In this document: positions 36,261-43,436 of the stretch, piece after piece
How the letters are laid out: each line of letters begins with the position of its first letter
Numbering within the stretch: the stretch's first letter is position 1
Translations under genes and position numbers: made by a program
DNA from: Verrucomicrobiales bacterium
GTDB taxonomy: Bacteria; Verrucomicrobiota; Verrucomicrobiia; Verrucomicrobiales; DEV007
DNA: 49,317 bases
Direction: 5' to 3'
NCBI GenBank assembly: GCA_029210205.1
Contig: JARGOD010000031.1
Coordinates: 1-49,317 of the forward strand
Notes under the pieces: model-generated
Told to the model about the DNA's origin: nothing
Database searches by the model: none
What the model saw: only the letters and a program-made list of their open reading frames with translations

Positions 36261-36896
36261 CTAAGGAGCCAGCCCTATCTCGATATTCTCGATTTCTACG
36301 ATAAACGAGGCTTCGGAGTCGTCTCCGTCGGCGAGAAGCCAGAGTCCTACAGTTTCCATGGGGGTATCGAGAACAACGCTCAGCTCGAATCTGCCGTCGT
36401 CTTCAGGTGCGGCCGAAATGGTTTCTTCGAAGATAGAAACGTTGGGGTTTTTTCTCGTCTCTCCGATCCACTGTCTGCCGGGCATCACGTGAAAACAATG
36501 AATTCTCCCGATTCCGTCAGCGGTTGTGGATGCCCGGGATTCAAGTTCTTTGATCCAGTCTGGAGCGGCGATTCTTTCCAGTGCGTTAAGACGCTTTGTT
36601 CCGTTTTCGATGAGACCGAAACGGAGGAGAGCATCGTCGGGGCCATCTTTCCACGAATCGCCGGCAGCGAATTTCCAGCCTCCGCTGACCCGTCCGGTCA
36701 CGCGGAGGTTTCGAACCTGCTTTCGTTCTGGAAAGAGATAAAGAAGAGGAGACGCTGATTCTTCGACTTCGATTCTCAGGCCGGCTTCGTTAAAGGTGAT
36801 TTCGTTAGATTTAACTTTTTCGAAGCTAATGATTTTCCACGCAGTTGAATCTGAGAGGGAAATTATCGTCGCAAGAAACAGAAGGGAGAAGGGCAT
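36261..36896 (-). CDS. exported protein of unknown function
   Basis: A 211-residue protein with a signal peptide (MPFSLLFLATIISLSDSTA). The mature part is beta-rich, with strands such as NLRVTGRVSGGWKFAAGD and GRFELSVVLDTPMETVGLWL, reminiscent of a lectin-like or CBM-like sandwich, but I recognise no family. It is divergent from the UGA-containing thioredoxin gene across 95 bp, and it is separated from the MoxR gene by 159 bp. No catalytic motif is seen. Confidence 0.65.
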   Translation of the reverse strand: MPFSLLFLATIISLSDSTAWKIISFEKVKSNEITFNEAGLRIEVEESASPLLYLFPERKQVRNLRVTGRVSGGWKFAAGDSWKDGPDDALLRFGLIENGTKRLNALERIAAPDWIKELESRASTTADGIGRIHCFHVMPGRQWIGETRKNPNVSIFEETISAAPEDDGRFELSVVLDTPMETVGLWLLADGDDSEASFIVEIENIEIGLAP

Positions 36897-36991
36897 GAGA
36901 AATGGAATCGACGAGCTAAGGATTAGGCGATCAGCGGTGGAATTCCTAACAAAAAAGTAAGATTGCGACAGGGCCCGGCGTCAATAGGGAA

Positions 36992-37936
36992 ATGGGAAAG
37001 TCACAATATATTGGATTCGTTTCGGTCGGTCTCCTCTCGCTCTTTGTTCGCATGCATTCGGCTGAAGTCGAAGTGGGTGAAGTCGAGTGGGGACGAAACT
37101 TGGATTTTTCATTGAAGGCTTCCGCAGAATCGGGGAGGCCTGTTCTCGTCCTTTTCCAGGAAGTGCCGGGTTGAGTCGGATGTCAGCGTTTCGGTCGAGA
37201 CGTTCTCAGTCACCCGCAGATTGTTGAGGCTATCGAATCTGAATTTGAACCGCTTCTCGTTTATAACAATCGGAAGGGCCGGGATTCGGTGCTGCTCAAA
37301 GAATTCGGAGAGCCATCATGGAATTATCAGGTGATTCGATTCCTTGATGAGAGGAAAAATGATATTATTCCGCGGAAAGATCGTGTTTGGACTGTGGAAG
37401 CGCTCGCCTCAAGAATGGCCGAAGCTCTTGCCACGGCTGATCGTCCCGTCCCGCTTTATCTTAAAGCACTCGCTGGAGTTGCCGCTGCGAAGGAACCAGC
37501 TCAGGTCGCTTTTGCAATGCACTGTTTCTGGACGGGAGAGTTTCGAATTGGTGGACTCGAAGGTGTCCTCACCACTGAAGCAGGATGGTTGAACGGTCGT
37601 GAAGTGACCCGCGTGACATGGGATCGATCCGTGCTGGGATTTGAACAATTGCTCGAGCATGCCGCCAACTTCGAATGTGCTGACAAGGTTTTTGTCAGTG
37701 TTGAAGGAGACCGGATGGCGGCTTCCTCGCGAAGGCTCAGCGTGGGAACGCTCGACGAAAGCTATCGCCGTGCTAAACTGACAGATCAAAAACGTCAGAT
37801 TTCAGGAACTCCATTTGAAAGATTGAACCTCTCACCGGTTCAGGCTACAAAAATCAATGCTCTGGCTCGAATAAACCCTAAATCTGCATTGAACTGGCTC
37901 ACTCCACTTCAACGTTCAGATATTACAAACTCCTAA
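36992..37936 (+). CDS. exported thioredoxin-MsrA-like fusion, predicted selenoprotein (in-frame TGA = Sec61)
   Basis: One 315-codon frame contains a single TGA at 37172-37174. Read as selenocysteine it gives a 314-residue protein. Residues 1-23 form a signal peptide. Residues 30-125 form a thioredoxin-like domain (FSLKASAESGRPVLVLFQEV) with the redox motif U61-V-G-C64 after PG. The frame then continues without a break (QRFGRDVLSHPQIVEAIESE, then EPLLVYNN). Residues 170-225 resemble a shortened MsrA: C178-F-W180 in FAMHCFWTGEF, then LEGVLTTEAGWLNG and VTRVTWD. A bSECIS-like hairpin follows the TGA. msrA begins 8 bp downstream, so this protein may reduce it or itself repair oxidised methionine in the periplasm. 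The alternative is a Cys-to-stop pseudogene; intact coding on both sides argues against it. Confidence 0.82.
37178..37211 (+). promoter_or_regulatory. predicted bacterial SECIS element of the thioredoxin-MsrA-like gene
   Basis: An uninterrupted 8-bp stem (37185-37192 with 37197-37204, two G-U pairs) carries the tetraloop GGTC at 37193-37196. A 2x2 internal mismatch lies below it, with further pairs down to 37178/37211. There are 18 nt between the TGA and the loop. The bacterial SECIS model asks for a loop G in the first two positions and about 16-37 nt of spacing; both hold. The same GGUC occurs in the loop of the E. coli fdhF element. It lies inside the coding sequence, as bacterial elements do. 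Confidence 0.75.
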
Positions 37937-37944
37937 TTACTCAG

Positions 37945-38601
37945 ATGAAACATCTATTTTTTCTCACTTTGCTCGGGCTTTGCGCCTCAGTCTACGTTCT
38001 CGTTAGTGCCCAGTCAGGACCGGCAACCAATCTTGAACTCAACCCTGATGAGGCTGAGTTTCCGGAAAATGTTCAGGAAGTCACTTTCGGTGCCGGTTGT
38101 TTCTGGTGCGTCGAAGAATTTTTCCATCAGACTCCCGGTGTTGTCTCGACTCTCTCCGGTTACATGGGCGGGAAGAAAGAGACCGCGACCTATGATCATG
38201 TCAAAACCGGCCGGACCGATCATGTCGAGGTGGTTCAGGTCTACTTTGATCCGGCAAAAATCTCATTTGATCAACTACTGGATCGTTTCTTTGAACTTCA
38301 CGATCCAACGACCCTGAATCGTCAGGGGGCGGATCGCGGAACTCAGTATCGCTCCGTGATCTTCTATCGTGGTGAAGAGCAGAAAACGGCTTCAGAGGAG
38401 AAAATCAAAGAACTTACCGAAGCAGAAAAATTTGAAGATCCAATCGTGACTGCGATCGAAGAAGCTCCGGAGTTTTACCTTGCTGAAGAGTATCACCAAA
38501 ACTACGCCCGTCTCAATCCAGACAATCCCTACCTGAAAAACGTGCTTTATCCAAAGCTCGAAAAAGTCGGCCTCGAAATCCCCAAGGCTGGCGGTGAGTA
38601 A
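37945..38601 (+). CDS. msrA: exported peptide-methionine (S)-S-oxide reductase
   Basis: A 218-residue enzyme that reduces the S-epimer of methionine sulfoxide in proteins. A signal peptide (residues 1-22, VLVSAQSG) sends it to the periplasm. The active site is G51-C52-F-W-C55 within TFGAGCFWCVEEFF, with catalytic Cys52. GYMGGKKETATYDHVKTGRT-type and HVEVVQVYFDP segments and YHQNYARLNP complete the family pattern. It has Cys, not Sec. It starts 8 bp after the predicted selenoprotein and ends at a strong terminator, so the two form an operon in which the thioredoxin-like selenoprotein could regenerate MsrA. Confidence 0.95.
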   Translation: MKHLFFLTLLGLCASVYVLVSAQSGPATNLELNPDEAEFPENVQEVTFGAGCFWCVEEFFHQTPGVVSTLSGYMGGKKETATYDHVKTGRTDHVEVVQVYFDPAKISFDQLLDRFFELHDPTTLNRQGADRGTQYRSVIFYRGEEQKTASEEKIKELTEAEKFEDPIVTAIEEAPEFYLAEEYHQNYARLNPDNPYLKNVLYPKLEKVGLEIPKAGGE

Positions 38602-38620
38602 GACAATTCATTCGAATGAA

Positions 38621-38648
38621 GGGCAGGCAGATAGCCTGCCCTTTTTTT
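38621..38648 (+). terminator. strong rho-independent terminator after msrA
   Basis: Perfect 8-bp GC-rich stem (GGGCAGGC at 38621-38628, GCCTGCCC at 38634-38641) with a 5-nt loop AGATA, followed by seven T residues (38642-38648). It closes the selenoprotein-msrA unit. A 14-bp palindrome (TTCATTCGAATGAA, 38607-38620) lies immediately before it and may extend the structure. Confidence 0.92.
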
Positions 38649-38691
38649 GTTTCCGTTCACGAGACGCTCATAACCTTTGAAGCGCGCGATT

Positions 38692-39321
38692 ATGAAAGGA
38701 GGGTTAATGGTCATTTTGTATACAGGACTTTTCCTGGTGCTTTCTCCAATGGCTTCGGCTTTCGATTACGAATCGCTAGAGGAGGAAATCAAAGCCAGAC
38801 TCCGTAAGGGGGAAGTGGTGACACTTTCAAAGCGACCTGACGAGACTGCAGATCCTGACAAACGCTTCGTCACGCTTGCCCAGCTACTTGATGGAACGCA
38901 GCGTGAATTGTGGGATGTGATTCATGATAAGGAGGACGCGGAGTTGTTCGTTGATGGTGTCTTGGAGTCGAAGGTTATCGAGTCGAGCGAGACCGAGATT
39001 CTTGTCGAGCAAAAGACCCGTGTTGGCGGTCCAAAGGGCGCCTACTACTATCAGTTGCGTCACACCCTGACCCCATTTTCGAGATCTGATTTTGAGTTTG
39101 TGACTGGCGAAATGCGGGACGTGATTGGAAGTTGGTGGATTCTCGACGGGCCCGATGAAAAGCGATGCCTCGTTGTTTATACTCTGCATATCGACCCGGG
39201 GATTTTTGCGCCGCAGATCGTGGTAAAGCGGGGGATGAAAAAATCCATGCCCGGCACTTTGAAATCGATGCAGCGTGAAGTGTTAAAGCGCAGAGAAACA
39301 AACCGTAACGAAACGCGGTAA
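38692..39321 (+). CDS. exported SRPBCC/START-like protein
   Basis: A 209-residue protein with a signal peptide (MKGGLMVILYTGLFLVLSPM, cleavage near ASA). The mature part has the strand order of SRPBCC ligand-binding domains: VDGVLESKVIESSETEILVE, then YQLRHTLTPFSRSDF, then SWWILDGPDEKRCLVVYTLH and a C-terminal helix (KKSMPGTLKSMQREVLKRR). The start is uncertain. The ATG at 38692 keeps a positive n-region, and the ATG at 38707 has an AGGAGG 4 nt upstream. It follows the msrA terminator and precedes a cytochrome gene by 18 bp. Ligand unknown, probably hydrophobic. Confidence 0.7.
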   Translation: MKGGLMVILYTGLFLVLSPMASAFDYESLEEEIKARLRKGEVVTLSKRPDETADPDKRFVTLAQLLDGTQRELWDVIHDKEDAELFVDGVLESKVIESSETEILVEQKTRVGGPKGAYYYQLRHTLTPFSRSDFEFVTGEMRDVIGSWWILDGPDEKRCLVVYTLHIDPGIFAPQIVVKRGMKKSMPGTLKSMQREVLKRRETNRNETR

Positions 39322-39339
39322 ATCTGTTATTCACTGCTT

Positions 39340-39927
39340 GTGAAATCCTACCTGTTCATCATCTCACTTGCTTTGCCGTCGTTTCTTTTCAGTCTCGACT
39401 ACGAGAAGGACATCATGCCGATCTTTGTTGAGAAATGTGCCGATTGTCACAGCAATGAGTCGGGGAAAGCGAAGGGAGGCTTCAAGGTTGATGATCCTGA
39501 TCATCTCCTCGGCCGACTTACGAAGAATAATCTTGTCGTGCCCGGAGATTGGGATGCGAGTTATCTCTTTATCACGCTCTATCGACCGCCTGAGCACGAA
39601 GACGCAATGCCGCCTGAAGGAAAAGGTGAGCGACTCACTCCTGAGGAAGTCGAACTCGTGCAGCGTTGGATTACCGAGGGAGCACCGATCGATGGGGTCA
39701 CGGGAGAGAAAGGGGAGATGCCGGAATCGACTCCGATGGTGCCGGAGGGACTGAATTCAATGGCTCCGCTTCCCACTGAGTGGATCAACAAAGAGGGAAA
39801 AAAGATCATCGCTACCTTACTGAAAGTGGAAGACGGAAAAGCTTTTCTCAGGATGCCGAACGGCGTCGTTCATCCCTATCCGATTGAAAATTTGTCCCCC
39901 GAAAGTCGCGCCGCGTTGGCGGAGTGA
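39340..39927 (+). CDS. small exported cytochrome c (planctomycete-type) with SHD1-like domain
   Basis: A 195-residue protein starting at a GTG, with a signal peptide (residues 1-18). The first half is a planctomycete-type cytochrome c domain: FVEKCADCHSNESGKAKGGF with heme motif C33-A-D-C36-H37, and later EDAMPPEGKGERLTPEEVEL, which supplies the likely axial Met. The C-terminal 50 residues (KEGKKIIATLLKVEDGKAFL, then HPYPIENLSPES) match the SHD1-like domain often attached to exported PVC proteins. It is in the same direction as the SRPBCC gene, 18 bp apart. Likely an electron carrier or redox sensor in the envelope. Confidence 0.85.
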   Translation: MKSYLFIISLALPSFLFSLDYEKDIMPIFVEKCADCHSNESGKAKGGFKVDDPDHLLGRLTKNNLVVPGDWDASYLFITLYRPPEHEDAMPPEGKGERLTPEEVELVQRWITEGAPIDGVTGEKGEMPESTPMVPEGLNSMAPLPTEWINKEGKKIIATLLKVEDGKAFLRMPNGVVHPYPIENLSPESRAALAE

Positions 39928-39986
39928 ACTTCGTACTTTTAAAGCCTTCAAAATCCCTTACTTCGGGATCTCGATACCAGGCGAGT

Positions 39987-40015
39987 CTTGTGCCTCGTCA
40001 GAGACGGGGCACAAG
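39987..40015. terminator. 13-bp hairpin between convergent genes, possible bidirectional terminator
   Basis: Arms CTTGTGCCTCGTC (39987-39999) and GACGGGGCACAAG (40003-40015) pair over 13 bp with one G-U pair and a 3-nt loop AGA. It lies between the ends of the cytochrome gene and the convergent UGA-containing gene. No T tract follows on either strand, so it may act as a 3'-end stabiliser rather than a classical terminator. Confidence 0.5.
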
Positions 40016-40026
40016 AGAAAGAAACC

Positions 40027-40716
40027 TCACTCGCCGGTGAGTTCTCTCACTTTGCCGAAGACGGCGGAAGAGCCATCAGCGAGGCGATTGCCGGCGGCAT
40101 CCACGAGAATGTAGTGAGGGACACTGTTGGCCACCTTGTATTCAACGAGGTCGCTGCGGTCCACGTCCTTCGGGAGAACGGTGAGCCAGGGAAATCCCTC
40201 CTTAGCGGCCCACTCCTCCGCAGAGTCTTCATCCCGGTCATGGGAAATGTGGATCATCGCTACCTTTGAATTTTCGGCGATCTCTGACTTGTATTGCGCC
40301 ACCAACTGTGGAGCAGATGCACGACAAGGGGGTCACCACGAAGCCGAGTAATAGAGAATGTAATACTCCGGCGCCTTGTCGAGTTCGGCCTTTTTATAGC
40401 GATCACCTTCGAGGCGATTCAATCTTGCTTTCACGACCTGGGCACCGACGACGGTTTCAGCGGCGGCTTCGGCCGGGTCGACTGCTTCTACCGCCTCCTC
40501 TTCGAGAAAGCTGATGTCATCCGCAGAAAGCATCGTTTTTTCGAAACTGAGAGGCCTTCCATTCACGACGACGGTTACGATGCCCGTCTCAGCGTTGTAG
40601 GAACGCAGGGTTCCTTCGAAGGACTTTGCACCGTCCGAACTGGTCCAGGTCCGGGCCTCGGCAGAGGAGACAAGGATCAGCGCGGCAATGGCTGAAATCA
40701 GAAAACATTTCTTCAT
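40027..40716 (-). CDS. exported SHD1-thioredoxin (TlpA-like) protein, predicted selenoprotein (in-frame TGA = Sec128)
   Basis: One 230-codon frame is interrupted only by TGA at 40335-40333. Read as selenocysteine it gives 229 residues: signal peptide 1-21 (ALILVSSAEA), an SHD1-like domain at about 22-75 (TWTSSDGAKSFEGTLRSYN, ENGRPLSF-like and LSADDISFLEEE), and a TlpA/nucleoredoxin-like thioredoxin fold at about 85-229. The active site reads ILYYSASW-U128-P-P-C131-RASAP, so Sec sits where family members have the nucleophilic Cys of WCPPC. Downstream the fold is intact: AMIHISHDRDEDSAEEWAAK, then FPWLTVLP and PHYILVDAAGNRLADG with the conserved cis-Pro region. It follows mtfA by 37 bp. A bSECIS-like hairpin lies after the TGA. 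A pseudogene is the alternative. Confidence 0.85.
40288..40323 (-). promoter_or_regulatory. predicted bacterial SECIS element of the SHD1-thioredoxin gene
   Basis: On the minus strand a 4-bp upper stem (CCAC at 40311-40308 with GTGG at 40302-40299) closes the loop AGTTG (40307-40303), with G at the second loop position. Below a 1x1 mismatch come three more pairs (TGC/GCA). After a bulge and mismatches, pairs continue to 40323/40288, about 12 pairs in all. There are 25 nt between the TGA and the loop. This fits the bacterial SECIS pattern but is less regular than the element at 37178-37211. Confidence 0.6.
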
Positions 40717-40718
40717 GA

Positions 40719-40731
40719 CGGTAAGTTACCG
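40719..40731. repeat. 13-bp inverted repeat just upstream of the SHD1-thioredoxin start
   Basis: CGGTAA-G-TTACCG, arms of 6 bp, ends 3 nt from the ATG of the minus-strand selenoprotein gene. It could be an operator or a hairpin that affects translation start. Nothing more can be said. Confidence 0.3.
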
Positions 40732-40753
40732 AAAAACGGTTCGTGTGTCTATT

Positions 40754-41599
40754 CTATTGAGTTGCGCGATTGTTACCCCAACTCACCGGGTCGAGGTGGT
40801 AGAATTTTTTCAACTGCTCGTAGAGATCAGGGTGCTCTTCGGCGAGTTCTCCGGCTTCCTCGAAAAAAGTCTCTGAGGCGACAGCGAAGAACTCGGCTGG
40901 ATTGGTCGCTCCGTAGGGATCAATCAATGGCTCCGGTCCTTTGCCGTCGTTCACCTCTTCGACCAACTCTTCGTAGTTTCTCTCGAACACCTTCGCCCAT
41001 TGGCGATAGGCATCACGGTTCTTGAGAATGGGAACGCCGTCGGTGCCGTTGATCTGATCCAACTGATGTGCGAACTCATGGATCGTAACGTTCATGCCGT
41101 CATCGGCGTTACGTCCTCCGGCAATGACGCTTTCCCATGAAAGAATGATCGAGCCGGTTTGCCAGGACTCTCCTAGAGTAGCTCCATCGCGTTTCTCTTC
41201 GTGAAGCCCGAAGCGCCGCCGCCCGCCATCGCGGAAGGCGGTGGGGTAGACGAGGATAGATTTCAGTTCCGGGTAGAAACGATGGTTCGGGAGGCGCATG
41301 ATCGGAAGCGCAGCCTGAATGCAAATGAGCGCGAGCATTTCTTCGGTGATCTCTTCGAGCCCGCCACAGGCCTCGAAATTCTTCTCAGCAGCGAGGACCT
41401 GCGCTATTCCACCGAGAGGTTTCTGGAGATCTTCGGGTAGTTCGAAGAACCTCGGAAAGTCTTTCTTGAAGATCTTAATCCACGAATTTGGAAGGGTTCC
41501 GTTGAGCAGGGTATAGCGAAGCCTTGCCTTTTTCGACGCGAGGTAAATCGCGAGTGCGAAAACGACGAACGAAGCAGCAACAAGAAGAGTGCCGGTCAT
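40754..41599 (-). CDS. mtfA: MtfA-like zinc-dependent peptidase with N-terminal membrane anchor
   Basis: A 281-residue protein. An N-terminal hydrophobic helix (about 3-20) should anchor it in the inner membrane. The zinc motif is H174-E175-F-A-H178 in VTIHEFAHQLDQINGTDGVP, and the third ligand is probably a Glu in NPAEFFAVASETFFE. That set matches the MtfA/DUF980 family of aminopeptidases; E. coli MtfA binds the repressor Mlc. The start at 41599 lies 4 bp after the prfC stop; an upstream Met at 41653 would overlap prfC by 50 bp. No glucose-transport genes are nearby, so the Mlc-type role is not supported here. Confidence 0.88.
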   Translation of the reverse strand: MTGTLLVAASFVVFALAIYLASKKARLRYTLLNGTLPNSWIKIFKKDFPRFFELPEDLQKPLGGIAQVLAAEKNFEACGGLEEITEEMLALICIQAALPIMRLPNHRFYPELKSILVYPTAFRDGGRRRFGLHEEKRDGATLGESWQTGSIILSWESVIAGGRNADDGMNVTIHEFAHQLDQINGTDGVPILKNRDAYRQWAKVFERNYEELVEEVNDGKGPEPLIDPYGATNPAEFFAVASETFFEEAGELAEEHPDLYEQLKKFYHLDPVSWGNNRATQ

Positions 41600-41603
41600 G
41601 CGC

Positions 41604-43238
41604 TTAGGTATCGAACGGGCTCGGGCTGAACTCCAGTAACTCGTTTCGATCATGGAGAATGCTCACTAGATACTCGGCGGGGAGTAGTACCATCCATTGC
41701 CCCTCCTGATCCCGGGCGATCGATGATCCGGACGGAAGTGTGATGGGCGGAGGATCGAGGGGGCTGCGATTTGTGTCAGGTTCTTTTTCCCGAACCCACT
41801 GGGCGACGTTCCAGGGCGAAATTTCGAGACGGCAATCGACTTTATATTCATTCTCGAGACGTGCCTTCATGACCTCAAACTGGAGTGGGCCGACGGCCCC
41901 TAGTAAAGGCACGCGCTGCGCGCTACCGTGAACTTCGTAGGCTTGCGCAACGCCTTCTTTGAGGAGCTGCTCGATCCCTGATCGATACCGTTTGATGCCG
42001 GCGGTGTCGTTGTTGAAAAGATAGGAGAAGCATTCCGGCTTGAAACGTGGCATTTCGTTGTAGACGATCTTGCTGTCGCTGGTGAGCGTGTCTCCAATCA
42101 GGAAGTCGTAGTTGCCGATCAGCGCGAGGATGTCTCCGGCATATGCCTCATCGAGCGTTTCCCGGTCCTTGCCGAAAAGCTTCTGAGCATTGCCGAGACG
42201 GACTTTTTTCCCTGACTTCACGTCGATCACTTGCATGTCACGCTCAAAAACCCCCGAGACAATCCGAACAAAGACGGCCCGATCACGGTGACGCGGGTTC
42301 ATGTTGGCCTGAATTTTAAAGACGAAACCTGAGAAGTCTTTGTGATGAGGGTCGACGGCGCCGTGTTCGGAATTCCGTGCCGCGGGTCCCGGCGCCAGCT
42401 CAAGAAATCGCTTTAACATGAGCTCAACGCCAAAATTGTTCATCGCGCTGCCGAAAAAAATCGGCATTTGTTTGCCGGCGAGAACCCGTTCCATGTCGAG
42501 ATCTTCGGTAACCCCGTCAAGGAGATCGATTTCCTGTTTAGCCGCTTCGTGAATCTCTTCATCGATCGCTTCCTTGATGAGCTCATCATCGATTCCTCCG
42601 ACAGAGAGAGGGGCTTTAAAGGCGCCGTGAGGAGTTCTTTCGAACAAATTTACTTCGTTGGTCTCACGGTTAAAGATTCCGCGAAAGCGGGGGCCATCGC
42701 CGAGTGGCCAGTTAATTGGGACGGGGGGAAGTCCGAGGACACGTTCTAACTCGTCGATGAGTTCAAGCGGAGGTCGTGAGGGGCGGTCCAGTTTGTTAAC
42801 GAAAACAAAAATCGGGACACCACGCTTTCGGCAGACCTCAAAGAGCTTCAGCGTCTGGGCCTCAATTCCTTTTCCGGCATCAATGACCATGACTGCGGAG
42901 TCGACCGCCGAGAGGACGCGGTAGGTGTCTTCAGAAAAGTCGTGGTGCCCCGGCGTGTCGAGGAGGTTTACACAGGCGCCGTCGTAGTCGAACTGAAGAA
43001 CGGTTGAGGACACAGAGATCCCGCGCTCTTTTTCCATGTCCATCCAATCACTCGCAGTCGAGTTCTGATTTTTTCGCGCGGTGACACTGCCCGCAAGATG
43101 AATCGCCCCGCCGTAGAGAAGGAGTTTCTCGGTGAGAGTCGTTTTGCCGGCGTCAGGATGGGAAATAATGGCAAAAGTCCGGCGTCGGTCGATTTCCCTG
43201 GCAATTTCAGGGGCAACAGTCTGGGGGGAAGCGGTCAA
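41604..43238 (-). CDS. prfC: peptide chain release factor 3 (RF3)
   Basis: A 544-residue translational GTPase that recycles RF1 and RF2 from the ribosome. The P-loop is SHPDAGKTT (26-34), the switch region is KERGISVSSTVLQF, G3 is DTPGHHDFSEDTYR, and G4 is VNKLDRPSRPP. The RF3-specific loop AIHLAGSVTARKNQNSTASD separates it from EF-G. Length is typical. The C-terminal domain (GAVGPLQFEVMKARLENEY) is the RF3 C-domain. It is followed by mtfA after 4 bp and then by the UGA-containing thioredoxin gene, all in one direction. Confidence 0.96.
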   Translation of the reverse strand: MTASPQTVAPEIAREIDRRRTFAIISHPDAGKTTLTEKLLLYGGAIHLAGSVTARKNQNSTASDWMDMEKERGISVSSTVLQFDYDGACVNLLDTPGHHDFSEDTYRVLSAVDSAVMVIDAGKGIEAQTLKLFEVCRKRGVPIFVFVNKLDRPSRPPLELIDELERVLGLPPVPINWPLGDGPRFRGIFNRETNEVNLFERTPHGAFKAPLSVGGIDDELIKEAIDEEIHEAAKQEIDLLDGVTEDLDMERVLAGKQMPIFFGSAMNNFGVELMLKRFLELAPGPAARNSEHGAVDPHHKDFSGFVFKIQANMNPRHRDRAVFVRIVSGVFERDMQVIDVKSGKKVRLGNAQKLFGKDRETLDEAYAGDILALIGNYDFLIGDTLTSDSKIVYNEMPRFKPECFSYLFNNDTAGIKRYRSGIEQLLKEGVAQAYEVHGSAQRVPLLGAVGPLQFEVMKARLENEYKVDCRLEISPWNVAQWVREKEPDTNRSPLDPPPITLPSGSSIARDQEGQWMVLLPAEYLVSILHDRNELLEFSPSPFDT

Positions 43239-43383
43239 AATGGAGGAAAAAGGGGGGCTTTGAAGGGTTATCTAGCCTGTTAGAACTCCCGTCGCAACGG
43301 CGATTTCGGGGGATTCATGATCGTTGCAAATGGAAACTCCGCAATCAAGTGGGGACGGAATCAAGTGATCCGCTTAAGCGCCA

Positions 43384-43428
43384 TTGTTAGGGAGCGAAAT
43401 AGGGCCGACATTTTATGTGTCCTAACAA
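43384..43428. repeat. 8-bp inverted repeat in the prfC / 43437 intergenic region
   Basis: TTGTTAGG (43384-43391) and CCTAACAA (43421-43428) are perfect inverted arms separated by 29 nt, just upstream of the start at 43437. This could be an operator for the downstream gene. The remainder of 43239-43436 (198 bp between divergent genes) shows no convincing promoter boxes. Confidence 0.35.
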
Positions 43429-43436
43429 CCGCGCCT

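Noticed and set aside
37289..37936. A separate short gene starting with GTG after the TGA
   Set aside because: The frame is the same as that of 36992-37174, the codons between are coding-like without stops, and the thioredoxin fold would be cut in half. Read-through as one protein explains both parts better.
37945..38601. MsrA as a selenoprotein
   Set aside because: Its active site reads GCFWC with a normal TGC/TGT Cys and there is no in-frame TGA.
38607..38620. The palindrome TTCATTCGAATGAA as an attachment site or operator
   Set aside because: It lies between the msrA stop and its terminator stem, with no integrase or repeated copy in the window; most likely part of the 3'-end structure.
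40027..40305. A separate 92-residue gene starting at a TTG downstream of the TGA
   Set aside because: It lacks the first half of the thioredoxin fold and is in frame with the upstream part ending in SASW; the SASW-stop-PPCR junction points to Sec.
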